Below are positions 34,901 to 46,549 of a stretch of DNA of 64,000 nucleotides, in pieces. The stretch's first letter is position 1. Each line of letters begins with the position of its first letter. The stretch is from Batrachochytrium dendrobatidis JAM81 (lineage: Eukaryota > Chytridiomycota > Chytridiomycetes > Rhizophydiales), in contig NW_006281106.1 of assembly GCF_000203795.2 (NCBI RefSeq), forward strand, positions 315,302 to 379,301, given 5' to 3'. The notes under the pieces were generated by a model. That model did not search any database. It had not been told where the DNA came from and worked only from the letters and a program-made list of their open reading frames with translations. The translations under genes and the position numbers were made by a program.

Positions 34901-35463
34901 GGTCGTTGGGATCATCTGGTGAGGCAAAGGCTAAGATTGAGCTGGGAAATGCTATGCAGGATAAAATGATGTTGGGAAAGCAAATTGAGGCACTTAAAAA
35001 GAACAAGGCGCATTACAAGTGCGAGTTAAAACGAGTGTACAAGTTGCTAACCAAGGAAAGGGAAAAGGCACGGTTAGAATTGGAACAACGGATGATCAAG
35101 GACCGTCAAGATATTGAAGATATGCGGATGCAAGCAATTGCCAAGGAGCAGTTGAGTCTAGCTCATACTGAGCGAGAAACTTTAGAGCATACCCGGCGTG
35201 ATTTAGAAGCACTTGGACGAGCCGTTTACGCTTCACAGTCTAGTAATGATGAGCAACAAAAAGATGTACAGTTTCAATCGTCTACGAATAATCACCAAGG
35301 CACGTTGAGCGAAGCTCAGTTACCGCCCAAAGTTTCTTCTCAAATTAGCCGCCTAAAAAAGGAAAAAACCTCGCTTTTATCAACAGGATTCTACAAGGAT
35401 GACGATGACCTTATTCGGGAGTTTGACCACCGTATAGCTAATCTGATGAAATCTGCCATGTAA
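31906..35463 (+). CDS. CEP120: CEP120-like centriole elongation protein
   Basis: CEP120 is a centriolar protein that works with CPAP/SAS4 and SPICE1 in centriole elongation and ciliogenesis. A 46-nt first exon (31906-31951) joins in phase to 32105-35463, giving about 1134 residues. The first C2-type domain matches CEP120 well: GRNFTRQPGSKVYVQCRFNNEILTTDPADH, TELAWDVDTKLLGFLRSQRVSLKL and ESLGYIMLDLRAA. A second C2-like region follows at about 220-330 (FYQLGTGDQLFCLWITIAFGEHLELLL) and a third at about 520-660. The last 370 residues are a long coiled coil (ELELWRQQEQQKF to the end). The coiled-coil end and domain order agree with animal CEP120. Confidence 0.9.
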
Positions 35464-35576
35464 CCTGAGCCACGCATTTGGCATGTGTTATAATGAAGTT
35501 AAGCCTAGTCTATAGTTTTGGTAGATAGTGAATATATGGAAATGCTTTGGATTGGCAATCTTTTATTTAAATAGAA

Positions 35577-38042
35577 CTAATGCAACAGACGTGTAGCAAT
35601 GCTCTCTATTTACCACAAAAACATCAATGATGAGTACTTTCAACAACCACGTCCATGACAATATTTACGAGATAAAATGGGCAAAAGATTGAATAGGATT
35701 CAACACCATTGATTAGCAGTAGCAACTATATATGCTTACCTGGAATACTGCTGACACTTTCGTAGATCTTGATCAAATCATTCTGGCCATCCACTATAAT
35801 ATCTGCAATAAGATATGCAATATTTCCCTTGGAGTCACAAATTTGTTTCTCAATATTGAATTCGGAAAGAATCCGATTGATTTGCTAAGTACAATGGAAA
35901 TAGTCAGTAACAAAGGTAAACCATGCACTGCATGGCTATCAAGTACAGTCAAACAAATGGGTTATACCTTGAGGACACCAGGCACGTTATGGTGGCAATT
36001 GATCACTCTGATGGTAGAAGATCCAGCAGCAGAAAGACGAATATCAACTTCAGGAAAATTCACAGCTCCGAGAGTAGATCCAGTATTGATAAAGCGCGCC
36101 AGAGCTGAGCCGACTTCACTTCCAATAGAAAACTGAGCTTCTTCAGTTGATCCTCCAATATGAGGAGTAAGCAGTGTATTTGGACAACCCATCAGCTCCG
36201 AGCTGAAATTCTTTCCATTGGTGAATGGTTCTACCGGATACACATCCTTTAAAATGTAATAGCGGTCGAATTAGAGATGCCATGAACGAATATAAATGGA
36301 TACAAGGTAGCCTTTTCAATAGCCAACTCACCACGGCTGCTCCAGCCAAATGGCCCGACATCAATGCAGTTTTTAAAGCAGGGATGTCCACTACGGTTCC
36401 ACGACTTGCATTAATCAGATAGGTGCCCTTGCGCATTTGATTCAGCTCTTGCTCGCCAATCATATTTCGCGTTTCATCAGTCTCTGGGACATGAAGAGTT
36501 ACAAAATCAGCAGTGTTAAGTAGCTCTTTTAAAGTAGAAACTGGCTTTGCAGTACCAAGAGGCATAATCTGAAGAATATCATAGAATATAATCGACATTC
36601 CTAACGAGTCTGCCAATACGGATAACTGGCTACCAATGTGGCCATAACCAACGATACCGAGCACCTTTCCTCGGATTTCCTTGCAACCCAAGGATGTCTA
36701 TCAAGAGATGAAAAGGTGGCTTAGTATAACGGTTATGCACGACATTCTTCAAATTCATCACAAGTTGCTTGAACAGACAAAATTTAATACTTTGTTCCAA
36801 ACGCCGTTATGCAATTCAGTATTACGATCTCCCAGTTGACGTGAAAGAGCAATGATCTCGGCAATGGCCATTTCAGCTGAGTTTCAATCAGACGATACAC
36901 ATTTTTCATTTGATGTTAAAAGATATGATGCATTTTTTAAAGAAACGATCGGCAAGCACTTACCAACACTGCGACTATTACTAAAAGGCGAGTTGAAAAC
37001 AGTAATCTAAAGAATCAAGTATTGGATTAAACAAATGATTTCAATAACCAAGAATACTGATTGTTTCAAATACATATTAAAATGCATGACAGTTTGTAGA
37101 TATGCTAGTTTGCGCAACCACTTACACCGTGCGATGCAGCATATTCCAGATCCACCTGGTTGGTGCCAATACAAAAACACCCAATAGCCATTAGTTTTTT
37201 AGCTTCTTTGAGAACACTGGCAGTGAGTTGCGTCTTGCTCCTGTGATTGAGACGTGAATCATTCATTAAATCAGACCAACTATATCTGTGTAGCCATTTG
37301 TCAGTTTTGCATGTTTGTAAACACACCTGATTCCAATGGCATGAACATCCTTGATCTTTTCTTTAAGAATATCTTCAGAAAGTGCTTTAGCATGAGTCTC
37401 AACCTATAGCATGTTTAGATGAGAATGGGTGTGCCATTAGACTATTTCAATACTTGTATAGATCAGATTAAATGTTCTCGACTGTTGTATTAGGTTTACC
37501 TGATACCCAGCATTGGAGAGAATCTTGACACCGGTTTGGTTTACACCTAGTAATGAGTTGATAAATACACGAAACAATAAGCTGGTAATTAATCAAGATG
37601 CACCCAAACAAAAGAATGCCACGATGAATGGCTTTATTACAGGCAACAGTCACTGTTCATAAAGACCATGCGTTTCACTAAACAAGGTCGTATATCAGTA
37701 TGGCACGCATCCCTCCCTAGTCATTCAATAAAAACTCGCTTTATAAAAAAAAAGTGTTGATCATGAACCAGTGATTAAAAGTATTCATATACTAGAAGAA
37801 TAAATGGTCAATACATCTATATTTAATAGACCACATTTCATCCCTTGCTCTATTAATCTTGATTTGAACAGTTGTAGTAAACCATAGCCAACACTATACT
37901 TATTACACAATACACATAGGATACCTTCAAGTAGCAACACCTTTATGTCACCCGTATTAAATGGCTGTAATGCATAAGCAAGACTAGACCTCTTTGCCAG
38001 TCTAGTAGGAGTAGATTGATTCGACTGCGATTCCGACATCAA
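35577..38042 (-). CDS. SER3: D-3-phosphoglycerate dehydrogenase
   Basis: This enzyme oxidises 3-phosphoglycerate with NAD, the first step of serine synthesis. The multi-exon gene starts at 38042 with a short Ser-rich leader, then NTGDIKVLLLEG. The substrate domain follows (IGIRSRTQLTASVLKEAKKLMAIGCFCIGTNQVDL), then the Rossmann fold with GIVGYGHIGSQ, TLHVPETDETRNMIGE and INASRGTVVD, and the catalytic His region LLTPHIGGSTEEAQFSIG. A C-terminal ACT domain (HHNVPGVLKVINRILSEFNIEKQ) would allow serine feedback. The last exon (35605-35577) encodes ESIATRLLH, like the ASIKTRLLY end of fungal homologs. It converges with CEP120. Confidence 0.95.
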
Positions 38043-38855
38043 ATATCCAATTAGAAATATGTTGGGAAAGCTTCAAAGCTTCATCTTTACAACCGCATTC
38101 ACGTAAAGTGGATCACCAAATAAGGGTGTCAAAGCACATGATAAACAGTCATGAAGCAATATCTAAATTTACTGAATCGTGTTGTTTTGAACTCCAAAGT
38201 TGACTGGCTTCTCTCGTTTGTATAAAACTCGATGATGTTCGCATCACAGCTCCAGTGCATCCCAGACTTGTTCAATCTCAACCCTTCTTTCATCAGAATC
38301 AAATATTATGATGTTGGGTGATCGACATAAATAGCTGCATTCATGAATTAGGTGAACATATCTGTGATGTTAGGACACAACAAATTGGAGTTTAGAGTTT
38401 GAAAACAGTCAAATTCAATATTTGGATTAAAATGAATCTGCTGATTGTACAATGTATGACTGCCAAAAGTAGAGAAATGAATCACTTGATTGTGTGCATA
38501 TGATGGACATTGTGCTTGAAAGAATTGATGTCTACAACTCAACTTCAATAGGAAAGCACAACAAATCTAACCATGTGCATTCCAAAGCAATCACTGCAAG
38601 ATAAATTCAGATGCTCCATTCTACATGAATACAGCCGTAAATGATTAAACTAGTCAAATATCGCCCAGCGCAATCAGTACTAATCAAATACTTTGACAAT
38701 TCGGTGTCGCAACTGCCGTCAAATCTCCTACAGATGATATTATATCCACTAAAAATCATACATATAGCTCAACTCTATCTGCCCACAACCATAAAAATAG
38801 TAAAGTCGGATTGGAAAAAGACTGGCATTCAATTGATTTAAAGTTGAATAGCTGT
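38043..38855. repeat. Intergenic region with degenerate dispersed repeat (about 38090-38640)
   Basis: Between PHGDH and RPS28 no gene is seen. CATTCACGTAAAG near 38095 and CTACATGAATACAG near 38622 resemble the inverted ends of the element at 21603-21962. The interior, read on the minus strand, resembles 39790-40080, including matches around ATGCACACAATCA, CATTGTACAATCA and TTGTTGTGTCCTAA. It looks like an old copy of a dispersed repeat family. Confidence 0.5.
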
Positions 38856-39668
38856 TTATCTCAGACGACGAGCCTCGCGCTCAGACTCGAGAAGAGTAAG
38901 AATGTCTAGATAACATCATACATTAGATATTTATAATCAGAACCATTGCATACAGAGTTGGCAATTCAAGACACATACCATTCTCACGGACAGGGCCTTT
39001 GACATTACGGATGATGGATCGGTTGGTATCATCCATGAACTCAACACGGACCTGAGTGACACCACCACTATAATTACGAAATCATGACATTTAGTAAGCC
39101 CAACTGTATTGAACCAGGCATGCAAGCTCCAGCAAACATAGATTGCTAGTTCCAAAATGTCTTACCGGGAGCCAGTACGGCCGAGAACTTTGACAACCTT
39201 TGCAAGTTTGGGAGCGGCGGCCTTGGTGTCCTATTGATTAAAAGGTCCAGTTTGCAACAGTCAGTTAAATGAACCATCAATCAGTATATGCGCATAAATA
39301 GCCAGTTCATTTCCATCCAGTCAGCATTAGATCAATGACAGGAAATATCAGACGATACTATTTTACTAGAACCATCAAGTTGGATTGTCCACAGTGTTCG
39401 GATTTGAAATCGATTGGCATAGGTTCCAATCGAATCACTCCAATCATCAAATTGAAACAGGGCCAATACAAAATAATCCAGTAGTGTATAAGCTGTATGC
39501 CCAAGTTCACTGTCAAGCATCGATCTACAACCACAAAGGCTGTGAATGATGCATCGTTCCAAGTGAAGTGAATGCATGCATAGCGGCCCTAGTACTTTCA
39601 ATACATGTGTGTGATGCCATAGACATGGATGGATGCATGTACACTCAATAGCCGATGCCAATTACCAT
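38856..39668 (-). CDS. RPS28: 40S ribosomal protein S28 (eS28)
   Basis: This small-subunit protein sits near the mRNA exit channel. The exons are 39668-39666 (the ATG alone), 39230-39166, 39067-38979 and 38905-38856; they join to 68 residues. The sequence is almost invariant for the family: [44 protein letters not shown] and [15 protein letters not shown]. An intron of 435 nt directly after the start codon follows the pattern of many fungal ribosomal protein genes. A TCACGTGA box lies 85 bp upstream of the ATG. The start exon is inferred from phase and from the absence of a Met in the next exon. Confidence 0.93.
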
Positions 39669-39753
39669 TATTCAACGATTTGTATGTGTCGTAAACTCTA
39701 TATGAGCGATTCTTTCCATGTGTTTTGTGGACTGAAAGTGCGAGTTGTATGGT

Positions 39754-39759
39754 CACGTG
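39754..39759. promoter_or_regulatory. CACGTG box upstream of RPS28
   Basis: A CACGTG core inside the palindrome TCACGTGA lies 85 bp before the RPS28 ATG. Cbf1-type palindromes occur in many fungal ribosomal protein promoters. Confidence 0.5.
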
Positions 39760-39784
39760 ATATTGAGTGAATCCATCTTACTTG

Positions 39785-40085
39785 GATGCTAACTTGCAGC
39801 TGTAGGCACGTAAAATGCAACACTTGTATTTATCTTGCAGTGATTGTCTCTTGGTTTGGAATAAATAGAAATCAACTATTCAATCTGTCTTTATATTAGA
39901 AATCGACCTCAATTGGCATTCTCGATTTTTCAAAACACAACGTTTTATAATGCACACAATCAGACTCACCATTTCTCCATCTTTGGCATGGTCATGCATT
40001 GTACAATCACCAAGTTTGGCTTGACTGTCTTGGTGTTGTCAATACAACTCTTGTTGTGTCCTAAATCTTGCGGATACGTTCGCGT
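39785..40085. repeat. Dispersed repeat copy upstream of RPS28
   Basis: This begins with GCACGTAAAATGCAACAC near 39797 and runs through TGTATTTATCTTGCAGTGATTG. That end is an inverted match to 38588-38620 and 41718-41752. Interior similarity to the minus strand of 38340-38560 is visible by eye. A chance open frame inside (39913-40161) is part of the repeat. The rest of the gap to 40424 holds only two copies of a 12-mer CACTGCAATATG near 40318-40341. Confidence 0.55.
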
Positions 40086-40424
40086 TCTAATTCAAGACTG
40101 CATCTCAGAAATGAATATTGTTTCCATGACAATCACTCAATGTTTGATTTATAGGAAATGAGAGCTGAGAATTAAGCAAGAATAGATATAAAGAGCACTG
40201 GATGATACTGTTTTAGACGAGTTAATCAGATAACTTTGCACAAATAAAACAGCATCATTCAGTGGTTATTGTCGGTCTGTGGACCAGGACCAGGTATTTT
40301 TGTTTGAATAGATAGCACTGCAATATGCACTGCAATATGCACATCAATTCAGCATGCAACTGCAGTTTATACGCGTATACAAAGTACTCTAATACTAAAG
40401 TAATGAGTATCGATTTATTCCATA

Positions 40425-41672
40425 CTAATTGTTTTTCTTGCTGCCGGTAGTCAAAGGAGGAAGTTTGCCAAACTTTCGTAAAAGAATCTCATCGGCATTT
40501 TCAATGCCCCAAACATGAACCGCTAGATCAAGATACTCTTTCTCGCTTTCAAACATTTTAGCAATCTCTGCTGGCTGCTGCATCGGCTGAGGTGAACCCA
40601 TTTGCATTTGCTGCATATCTTGCATGCCATCAGCAGCTAAAAGGCAGTTGGAAAAATTTGGATTAAAAACAAGTACCATCAAAATCACATTTGACAGTTT
40701 AAAACAACCAAAAATGGCAGTATACTATCGTCAAGTAGGCGTATACATACAATCAGCATCTCCAAGAATTAATGTATAAATACTACGCAAACCAAACAGA
40801 TTCAAAAAATACCATGACAATGCAGATACCCAAGTGACATCCATATCACTAGTTTGAATATCCTTTTGAAGCATAGTTTTAAACCGCAATGTCAATGGAA
40901 ATGGCAGACGAACTATTTATAAAGATTATTCAATACGTGAGTATAATGAACAAGACTGTCAAACTGAAGTTACAGATTGGTTAATGGGTCATCTACTCAG
41001 ATAGTATAAAACGCTCGACTCACTCAATACAAATCCAGTAAAAAAAAAGGTGATCCAACTCATGATTAAGGTCTGTGGAACAATCATGGCCATGTTTTTT
41101 TTCATCATGTCCATCATAGGATCCATGGCACCAGGCTCTGTCATTGGGTTTTGAGGTGTGCCCTCAACCACAGGGGTTTTGAGATAGACTCCTTTTTCAA
41201 AAGCCTGGATCAGAAATGTCTTTCGAGATACAAAGGCAGAGAGTGGTAGATCTGCTGCACTGGGGGATCTAAGGAGTCGTGCACGCATAAGTGAAGCCCT
41301 ATACTCCATTGATAAAGCATGATGCTGTTAGTACATCTAGATTCTGAACTGCTGGAAAGAGTCTTGAAATGTTCATGGTGATTGCAATGGCGACTTGAAT
41401 GAATGCTAGACCATATGCACTTACGACTCTCTGAGCTGCTTAAGATTGGCCTTTGGAGTACTTTGAAGCAGATAAGTAGCATGGTGTCTGAGCACACCAA
41501 CCAGCACCATAACTACCATGATGGGCAAGAGCACCCAGTTGCGGATGGCTGGATCCAGATAGATTGCCTGTCTATGTGCAAGATATTTAAAAGTCACTAA
41601 ACAAGTTGAACCCAATATCCATACACTTGGCACAAGTTCAGTCACAAACCTATCCACTGCTGTCAATGTCAT
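40425..41672 (-). CDS. EMC3: EMC3, ER membrane protein complex subunit 3
   Basis: EMC3 is the Oxa1-superfamily insertase subunit of the ER membrane complex, which inserts tail-anchored and weakly hydrophobic helices. The minus-strand gene starts at 41672. A 78-nt in-frame intron (41649-41572) links MTLTAVD to [38 protein letters not shown], matching the human N-terminus (DSNIRLWVVLPI). Later blocks are [64 protein letters not shown] and [20 protein letters not shown] Met/Gln-rich linker and an acidic end follow. If that small intron is retained, the frame stays open, so an N-terminally longer form is also possible. Confidence 0.94.
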
Positions 41673-42100
41673 TTGTTGGGCAAACTTTGATCAAATTTCT
41701 CAAGCCAGTTTATTCCAAAGATAAATACAAGTGTTTCATTTTACGTGAATATGGCCGAGAATAAAATGTTGTATTGAAATTGTCTTGGCAAGACACTGTT
41801 TTAATCCATCAATATCCAGATCAGTTGCTCCGTAGTAAACTATTATTAACACAGATATCGAGTTCTAAATAAGAGTAGCTTTGAATGCACCCAAAGTCTG
41901 TATAAATCCTAAATCCAATGCGTTATACCTTGTATGACAACATTGACAATCAGCGCAATTAGCCCTACTTTAATAGATTACATTGAAAGTATAGACTCAG
42001 CAATCTGGGCAACAATATATAGCATTGCAATAGTATACTATTTTTAATGTACATAAGGGTATGCCTCATGCCATCTATCAAGCCACTAGTAGAAAGCAAG
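41673..42100. other. Intergenic region with dispersed-repeat end
   Basis: A copy of the repeat end (GATAAATACAAGTGTTTCAT, then TTTTACGTGAATATGGCCG) lies at about 41719-41757, some 47 bp upstream of the EMC3 ATG. The rest is AT-rich with nothing recognisable. Confidence 0.5.
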
Positions 42101-42586
42101 TCAAAATCTTACCCCATCATCATCATCGACATTAATGGTGCATGATAAAAGCGATCGTATCAAAGCCTCTACTGAAAAAGAACTGACTTCAAGTGATTCT
42201 GATAAAGATGCACCAGTCTATTGTAAACGAGAATTCGACTTAGTATTATATTAAAAGACTCGATAGTAATGAGTAGATCAAGTTTTTTGCAATTGATTTG
42301 TTCAGCTTACTATTGTCGATGTAGGAGTATTTCGAGGCAATTCAAATGGCAATCCTGTGGAAGAAAAGTTCAGACCACTCATTGGGCTAAAGCATGTAGG
42401 CATTGACAGAATTGCAGCACATACGCCAGCATTTCCCATTACTTGAGCAAGTGTACTAGTGTGAGTAGATGGCTTAGCAAGACTAACGGCAGAACGAGTC
42501 GAAGCCATCCGCAGAGTTGACAAATGCGAGACTACGGTGCAGTTAGATCGCACAGACAGACTTCTCAGCAATGTTGGTGTGCACAT
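42101..42586 (-). CDS. Small hypothetical protein, possibly mitochondrial
   Basis: Two exons (42586-42311, 42217-42101) join in phase to 130 residues. The first 40 residues are rich in Ser, Thr, Arg and Leu and lack acidic residues (SLSVRSNCTVVSHLSTLRMAS), like a mitochondrial presequence. The middle has a weakly hydrophobic stretch (AGVCAAILSMPTCF), and the end is acidic (VDDDDG). No family recognised. It is divergent from YTM1 with 122 bp between starts. It could be non-coding; support is the clean splice and open frame only. Confidence 0.4.
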
Positions 42587-42708
42587 TATCGACTGATTAT
42601 CAAGCGAATTATAGAAACTGAAATCACTTGTACAGATGCCAGCGATTCAGACAAGCAGTCAAAAAAAGTTGAAATTCGACTTGCCCAATTTTTTTAATTT
42701 TTACAATC

Positions 42709-44809
42709 ATGGCACAACCAGAAATTAGTGCTTCTGCAACACCATCTACCGGAGTGGATGGAAGAAAGATCCAAGCGGTCTTTTTTTCAAGACAGTCCAA
42801 GTATGCCGTTACTGACACTCCGATCCTTGTGCCAACTTCGCTCAAACGATACGGACTTTCGGAAATTATTGGTCACTTGCTTAATCTGGGTATGTTGACA
42901 ATAAACTTGTCTTGAACGGATTGATGCAGTTTTAAAAACAATTGCCATCAATTGCTTTTAAAAACTCTTATGATCCATCATGCACTGTATAGAATTTTAC
43001 AGTCCTTATTCAACCGATATTTCTTTGCGTTCTACACAACTATCCGAATGAATATTTAGAAACACCCGTACCATTCGATTTTATCATTAATGGTCAATTC
43101 ATCAAGTCTTCTTTGCAGCATACCATTGATTCGCATTCATTGTCAACGGTATGTTAAATTGTTGTAATCGAAACTTTATTTGGATATCTTTGGCATTGTT
43201 TCAAAAACATTTGGCAAGTGTACTGAGTTTCAATCTCTTTATTTTAATAGGAAAACGTTTTACGGATTGAGTTTGTTGAAGCAAGTCTTCCACCCAAGAA
43301 TACTGCAATTCTCCAACAGGACGATTGGATTTCCTGCATCAAGATTCATCCCACTAGGTGCAATGTATTGCTTGGTGTTGAAACAATCAACTGCTTCTAC
43401 TACTGACACTGAATATATTTTTGATTCAAGACCGTTCATTTTGACTGGTTCATTTGATAATCGTACTCGTGTTTGGACTAAATCTGGGGAGTGCATCCAA
43501 ACCTTGTCTGCGCATACTGCACCTATAAAGTCGGTAGATTGGGCTTATATTTCCTCTACATCCGATACGTATATTTTGTCTGCAAGTCAAGACCAGACGA
43601 TTTCTGCATTCCACGTATGCTACGATTTGAAGTTCAATATTGACGAGTTTTTGCAAATGATATTCTAAAACATAGCATGCTTATTTGCTAATATATATAG
43701 ATATCTGAAGATGGAGGAGAGGCTAGCTTGTCGTATCAATGCAAAGATCATCGTGGCTCTGTAGAATCCATTGTCGTTAGCAATGATGCAGCATTTGTGA
43801 GCCATTTTAACGTTTTTACACTTGACTGTGCTATATTTGTGGCTAGACTTGTATTTTAAATCATTTGTTATTCTAACCCAACTCTAGTTTGCAACTGGAT
43901 CTTGGGATCAAACCATTCGAATTTGGAACACTGATCCAGAAGATGTAGAAGAGGTCGAGGTTGAAAAATCATCAAAAAAACGGCAAAAGCTTTCCCAGAA
44001 GCGCAACATCAAGGTAGACTGTCATTATGCAAATCATGTTGATGCATGATTTTCTATTTGTTGTTGACTGTCAATATTCGATCATTTTATTATTTTAGAC
44101 GTCTGATACTGTTTTAGAAGGACACGCTGCAGCTGTTACTTGCGTTGCTTTTGGGTCTGATTCAAACAACACCACTATATTCAGTGGTAGTTTAGATCAT
44201 TCTGTTCGTGTGTGGGATATTGAATCTCAGTCAAATACATCAACCATGGCAAGTAGATTTGTATTTTTATGTTGAATCCGCCACATACGAACTGATGTTG
44301 ACCAACAATTTTGCGGGATTTGGTACTTTATGGAATTAATTTATCATGACAGAACTGTGAAAAGTCTGTCAATTGCCTTGCATTTTCCAAAGAGTCTGGA
44401 TTGATTGTGACTGGACACTCTGATAATCTTGTGCGTTTATGGGATCCTCGTTCTAAAGGTATACATCTATTAACCTTTTAATTAGATTGCCACTTTGTTG
44501 TGTAGCAATTAGTGGTTTATATCCTAATACAACTCTGACATTTATGTAGATGGTCTGGTCGTAAAAATGAAATTTTCCTCGCACACCAACTGGGTATCCT
44601 GCGTTGCTTGGTCACCCACGTCTACGTTTAATCTTGCAAGCGGGTCATACGATTCAACAGTCAAAGTATGGGACGTACGTAGCTCCAGTGCCGTGTATTC
44701 CCTAGCCGGAGCTGAGCCTGATTGCAAAGTATTTGGTCTTGATTGGTCAGGAGATCTTATATGCAGTGGTGGTGAAGATACAAAGATTCATACATTTTAT
44801 CGCAATTAA
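42709..44809 (+). CDS. YTM1: YTM1 / WDR12, ribosome biogenesis WD40 protein
   Basis: YTM1 is the PeBoW partner of ERB1 and pescadillo in 60S assembly; its removal by the AAA ATPase Rea1 drives pre-60S maturation. The N-terminal ubiquitin-like NLE domain is clear: IQAVFFSRQSKYAVTDTPILVP, LKRYGLSEIIGHLLN and VPFDFIINGQFIKSSLQ. Seven WD40 blades follow across about eight exons, including FILTGSFDNRTRVW, ATGSWDQTIRIWN, FSGSLDHSVRVWD, VTGHSDNLVRLWDPRSK, LASGSYDSTVKVWDVRSSS and a last CSGGEDTKIHTF. A basic Lys-rich insert lies between blades 3 and 4 (SSKKRQKLSQKRN). Introns are short, with good phase. Confidence 0.95.
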
Positions 44810-44895
44810 AACGTGATAACGAAACGTTCAAGATGGCTGCGATGGAGTGATTTTGATGTAGCAAATAAAAATGAATTTTAGTTTGAGACTATTGT

Positions 44896-44901
44896 CACGT
44901 G
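44896..44901. promoter_or_regulatory. CACGTG box upstream of eIF4E
   Basis: A CACGTG hexamer lies 82 bp before the eIF4E ATG, in the gap between YTM1 and eIF4E. Same spacing class as at pescadillo and RPS28. Confidence 0.45.
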
Positions 44902-44983
44902 CACAAACTAGTGTTTGAATTGACATTGAAATTTTGGCAGTTTTTGTCAGGATTGTTTTTCAACATCTTTTGTCGAAATAGCA

Positions 44984-46193
44984 ATGGCAGCAGCAGATGA
45001 CGAAACACAGTCTGTTGAACAGGCGGTCGAAGAGCAGGTCACAGCATTTGATGATATAGATTCAATGACTGTCAAACATCCTCTGCAGAGTGCGTGGACT
45101 TTGTGGTTCGACAGTCCCAACAAAAAGTCAAGTGTAAAGGAATGGAGCTCCAATTTAAAAGAAATCATTTCGTTTGATACCGTTGAAGACTTTTGGGGGT
45201 CAGTTACTACTTTCTGTTGCTGTTGAATATTGGGTCAGTGTGTGGGAATGAATCCTATGCTTGCTTGACCATGGCACTTTAAATGTCCAGTTATCGTAGA
45301 TCCTTGCATTTGCTTTAGGAAGTGCAAGAATGACATACTAGTATTCATGGCAATGGATAGAATTGTGTTTGGAATAACGATGAACTTACTGCGATCCTAT
45401 ATCACGATCTCATCAATAGCTTTGCTTGGCTGTAGTCGATTCTTTTGTTGTATACTTACCAAATTACTATTGATTTGACAGAGTGATTAACAATGTCATT
45501 GGAGCATTGGATATTCCACTGGCGGGCAACTATCATTTGTTTAGAAAGGGGATTGAACCTGCGTGGGAAGATAAAGCCAATTCCAAAGGCGGAAAATGGT
45601 CGTTTGCCATTACAAAGCAAAGAAGAGTACAAGATCTGGACAAGTTCTGGCTGAATACGGTCAGTATATTGATTGTATCGACTGACTGCGACTTTAATTG
45701 ATTTGAATGGCATTGTTAATCAATTGATGGTTGACTAATCTAATTGGATAAATGGTGTTTTAATATTCAGATGATGGCTGTTATTGGCGAGCAATTCACA
45801 TACTCTGATGAAATTACTGGAATCGTTGTATCTAACCGTAGAGCACACGATCGTATTTCCGTCTGGACACGGGATGCTGAAGATCGAGAAAAGTGCTTGA
45901 AGATTGGGTATGCTTATACGATTGTTTATTGGCGCTGATGTCGTTGCTATGCACGTATTTTCAATGCATTAATGGTTTCAATTGTGATTAGTGAGGAGCT
46001 GAAAAAGTTTTTGCCTACTACCGAGATCATCAGCTATCTAAGTCACTCTGACCCTCAAAAGAAAAAATCTAGGTTTGTATCAATGCTTTGGAGATGCCTT
46101 TTGATTGGCATTTAATAGTTTAATGGCTTTTAATATTAATGCGTTTATTTTAACTATATTAGCAGTTTCAATAGCGATAAATACACCATTTAG
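44984..46193 (+). CDS. EIF4E: Translation initiation factor eIF4E, cap-binding
   Basis: eIF4E binds the m7G cap and recruits eIF4G to start translation. Exons 44984-45198, 45482-45659, 45771-45907, 45992-46072 and 46163-46193 join to 213 residues, the normal size. Conserved features are HPLQSAWTLWFDSP, the first cap-stacking Trp in VEDFWG (eIF4G-binding surface nearby), YHLFRKGIEPAWEDKANSKGGKW with the second cap Trp, and FTYSDEITGIVVSNRRAHDRISVWTRDA. The last exon gives a typical Ser-rich end (SSFNSDKYTI). The gene has an acidic N-terminal extension (ETQSVEQAVEEQVTAFDD). It is notable that a degenerate cap-synthesis enzyme lies in the same window, though the two are far apart. Confidence 0.95.
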
Positions 46194-46549
46194 CTGAATT
46201 ATGTGACTATCCATTTATGAATAAAGAATTGGCCATCTTTACTTTATTGTTTGACCTGCGATGCTGTCTATTCAATAAGAATATGCAAGAGATATGGAAT
46301 AAACGTTAAAGTTTTGGAGTCAAGAACGAGTGATTGCTGGTCCATACATTTTATGGCTGACCTGGCAGTGAAGCCAATGCAATCTTGAAGACTTGAATGC
46401 CTGGTGATTTGATACTCAATGCAGCCGAGGTCGGGATTAGATCAGCTTTCCTTTCCTTTTCTTTTATAACATTCCGTTAAAACTGGCTTTGTACATCAAC
46501 TACCAGAGGATTGAGGATTGTTCTGTTAAAAGTTTCCTACTATTCTGCC
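46194..46549. other. Intergenic region between eIF4E and ALG5
   Basis: This is AT-rich spacer containing a pyrimidine-rich run (TTTCCTTTCCTTTTCTTTT near 46450) shortly before the ALG5 start, probably part of the ALG5 core promoter. No gene seen. Confidence 0.4.

Noticed and set aside
39332..39661. Minus-strand 109-residue frame upstream of RPS28 exon 2
   Set aside because: It lies inside the inferred first intron of RPS28 and has no recognisable features.
39913..40161. Plus-strand 82-residue frame with a hydrophobic stretch
   Set aside because: It lies within a dispersed repeat related to 38340-38560, where the frame is not conserved.
46511..46549. Upstream extension of ALG5 from a TTG at 46511
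   Set aside because: Non-ATG start without need; the ATG at 46550 places the membrane anchor normally.
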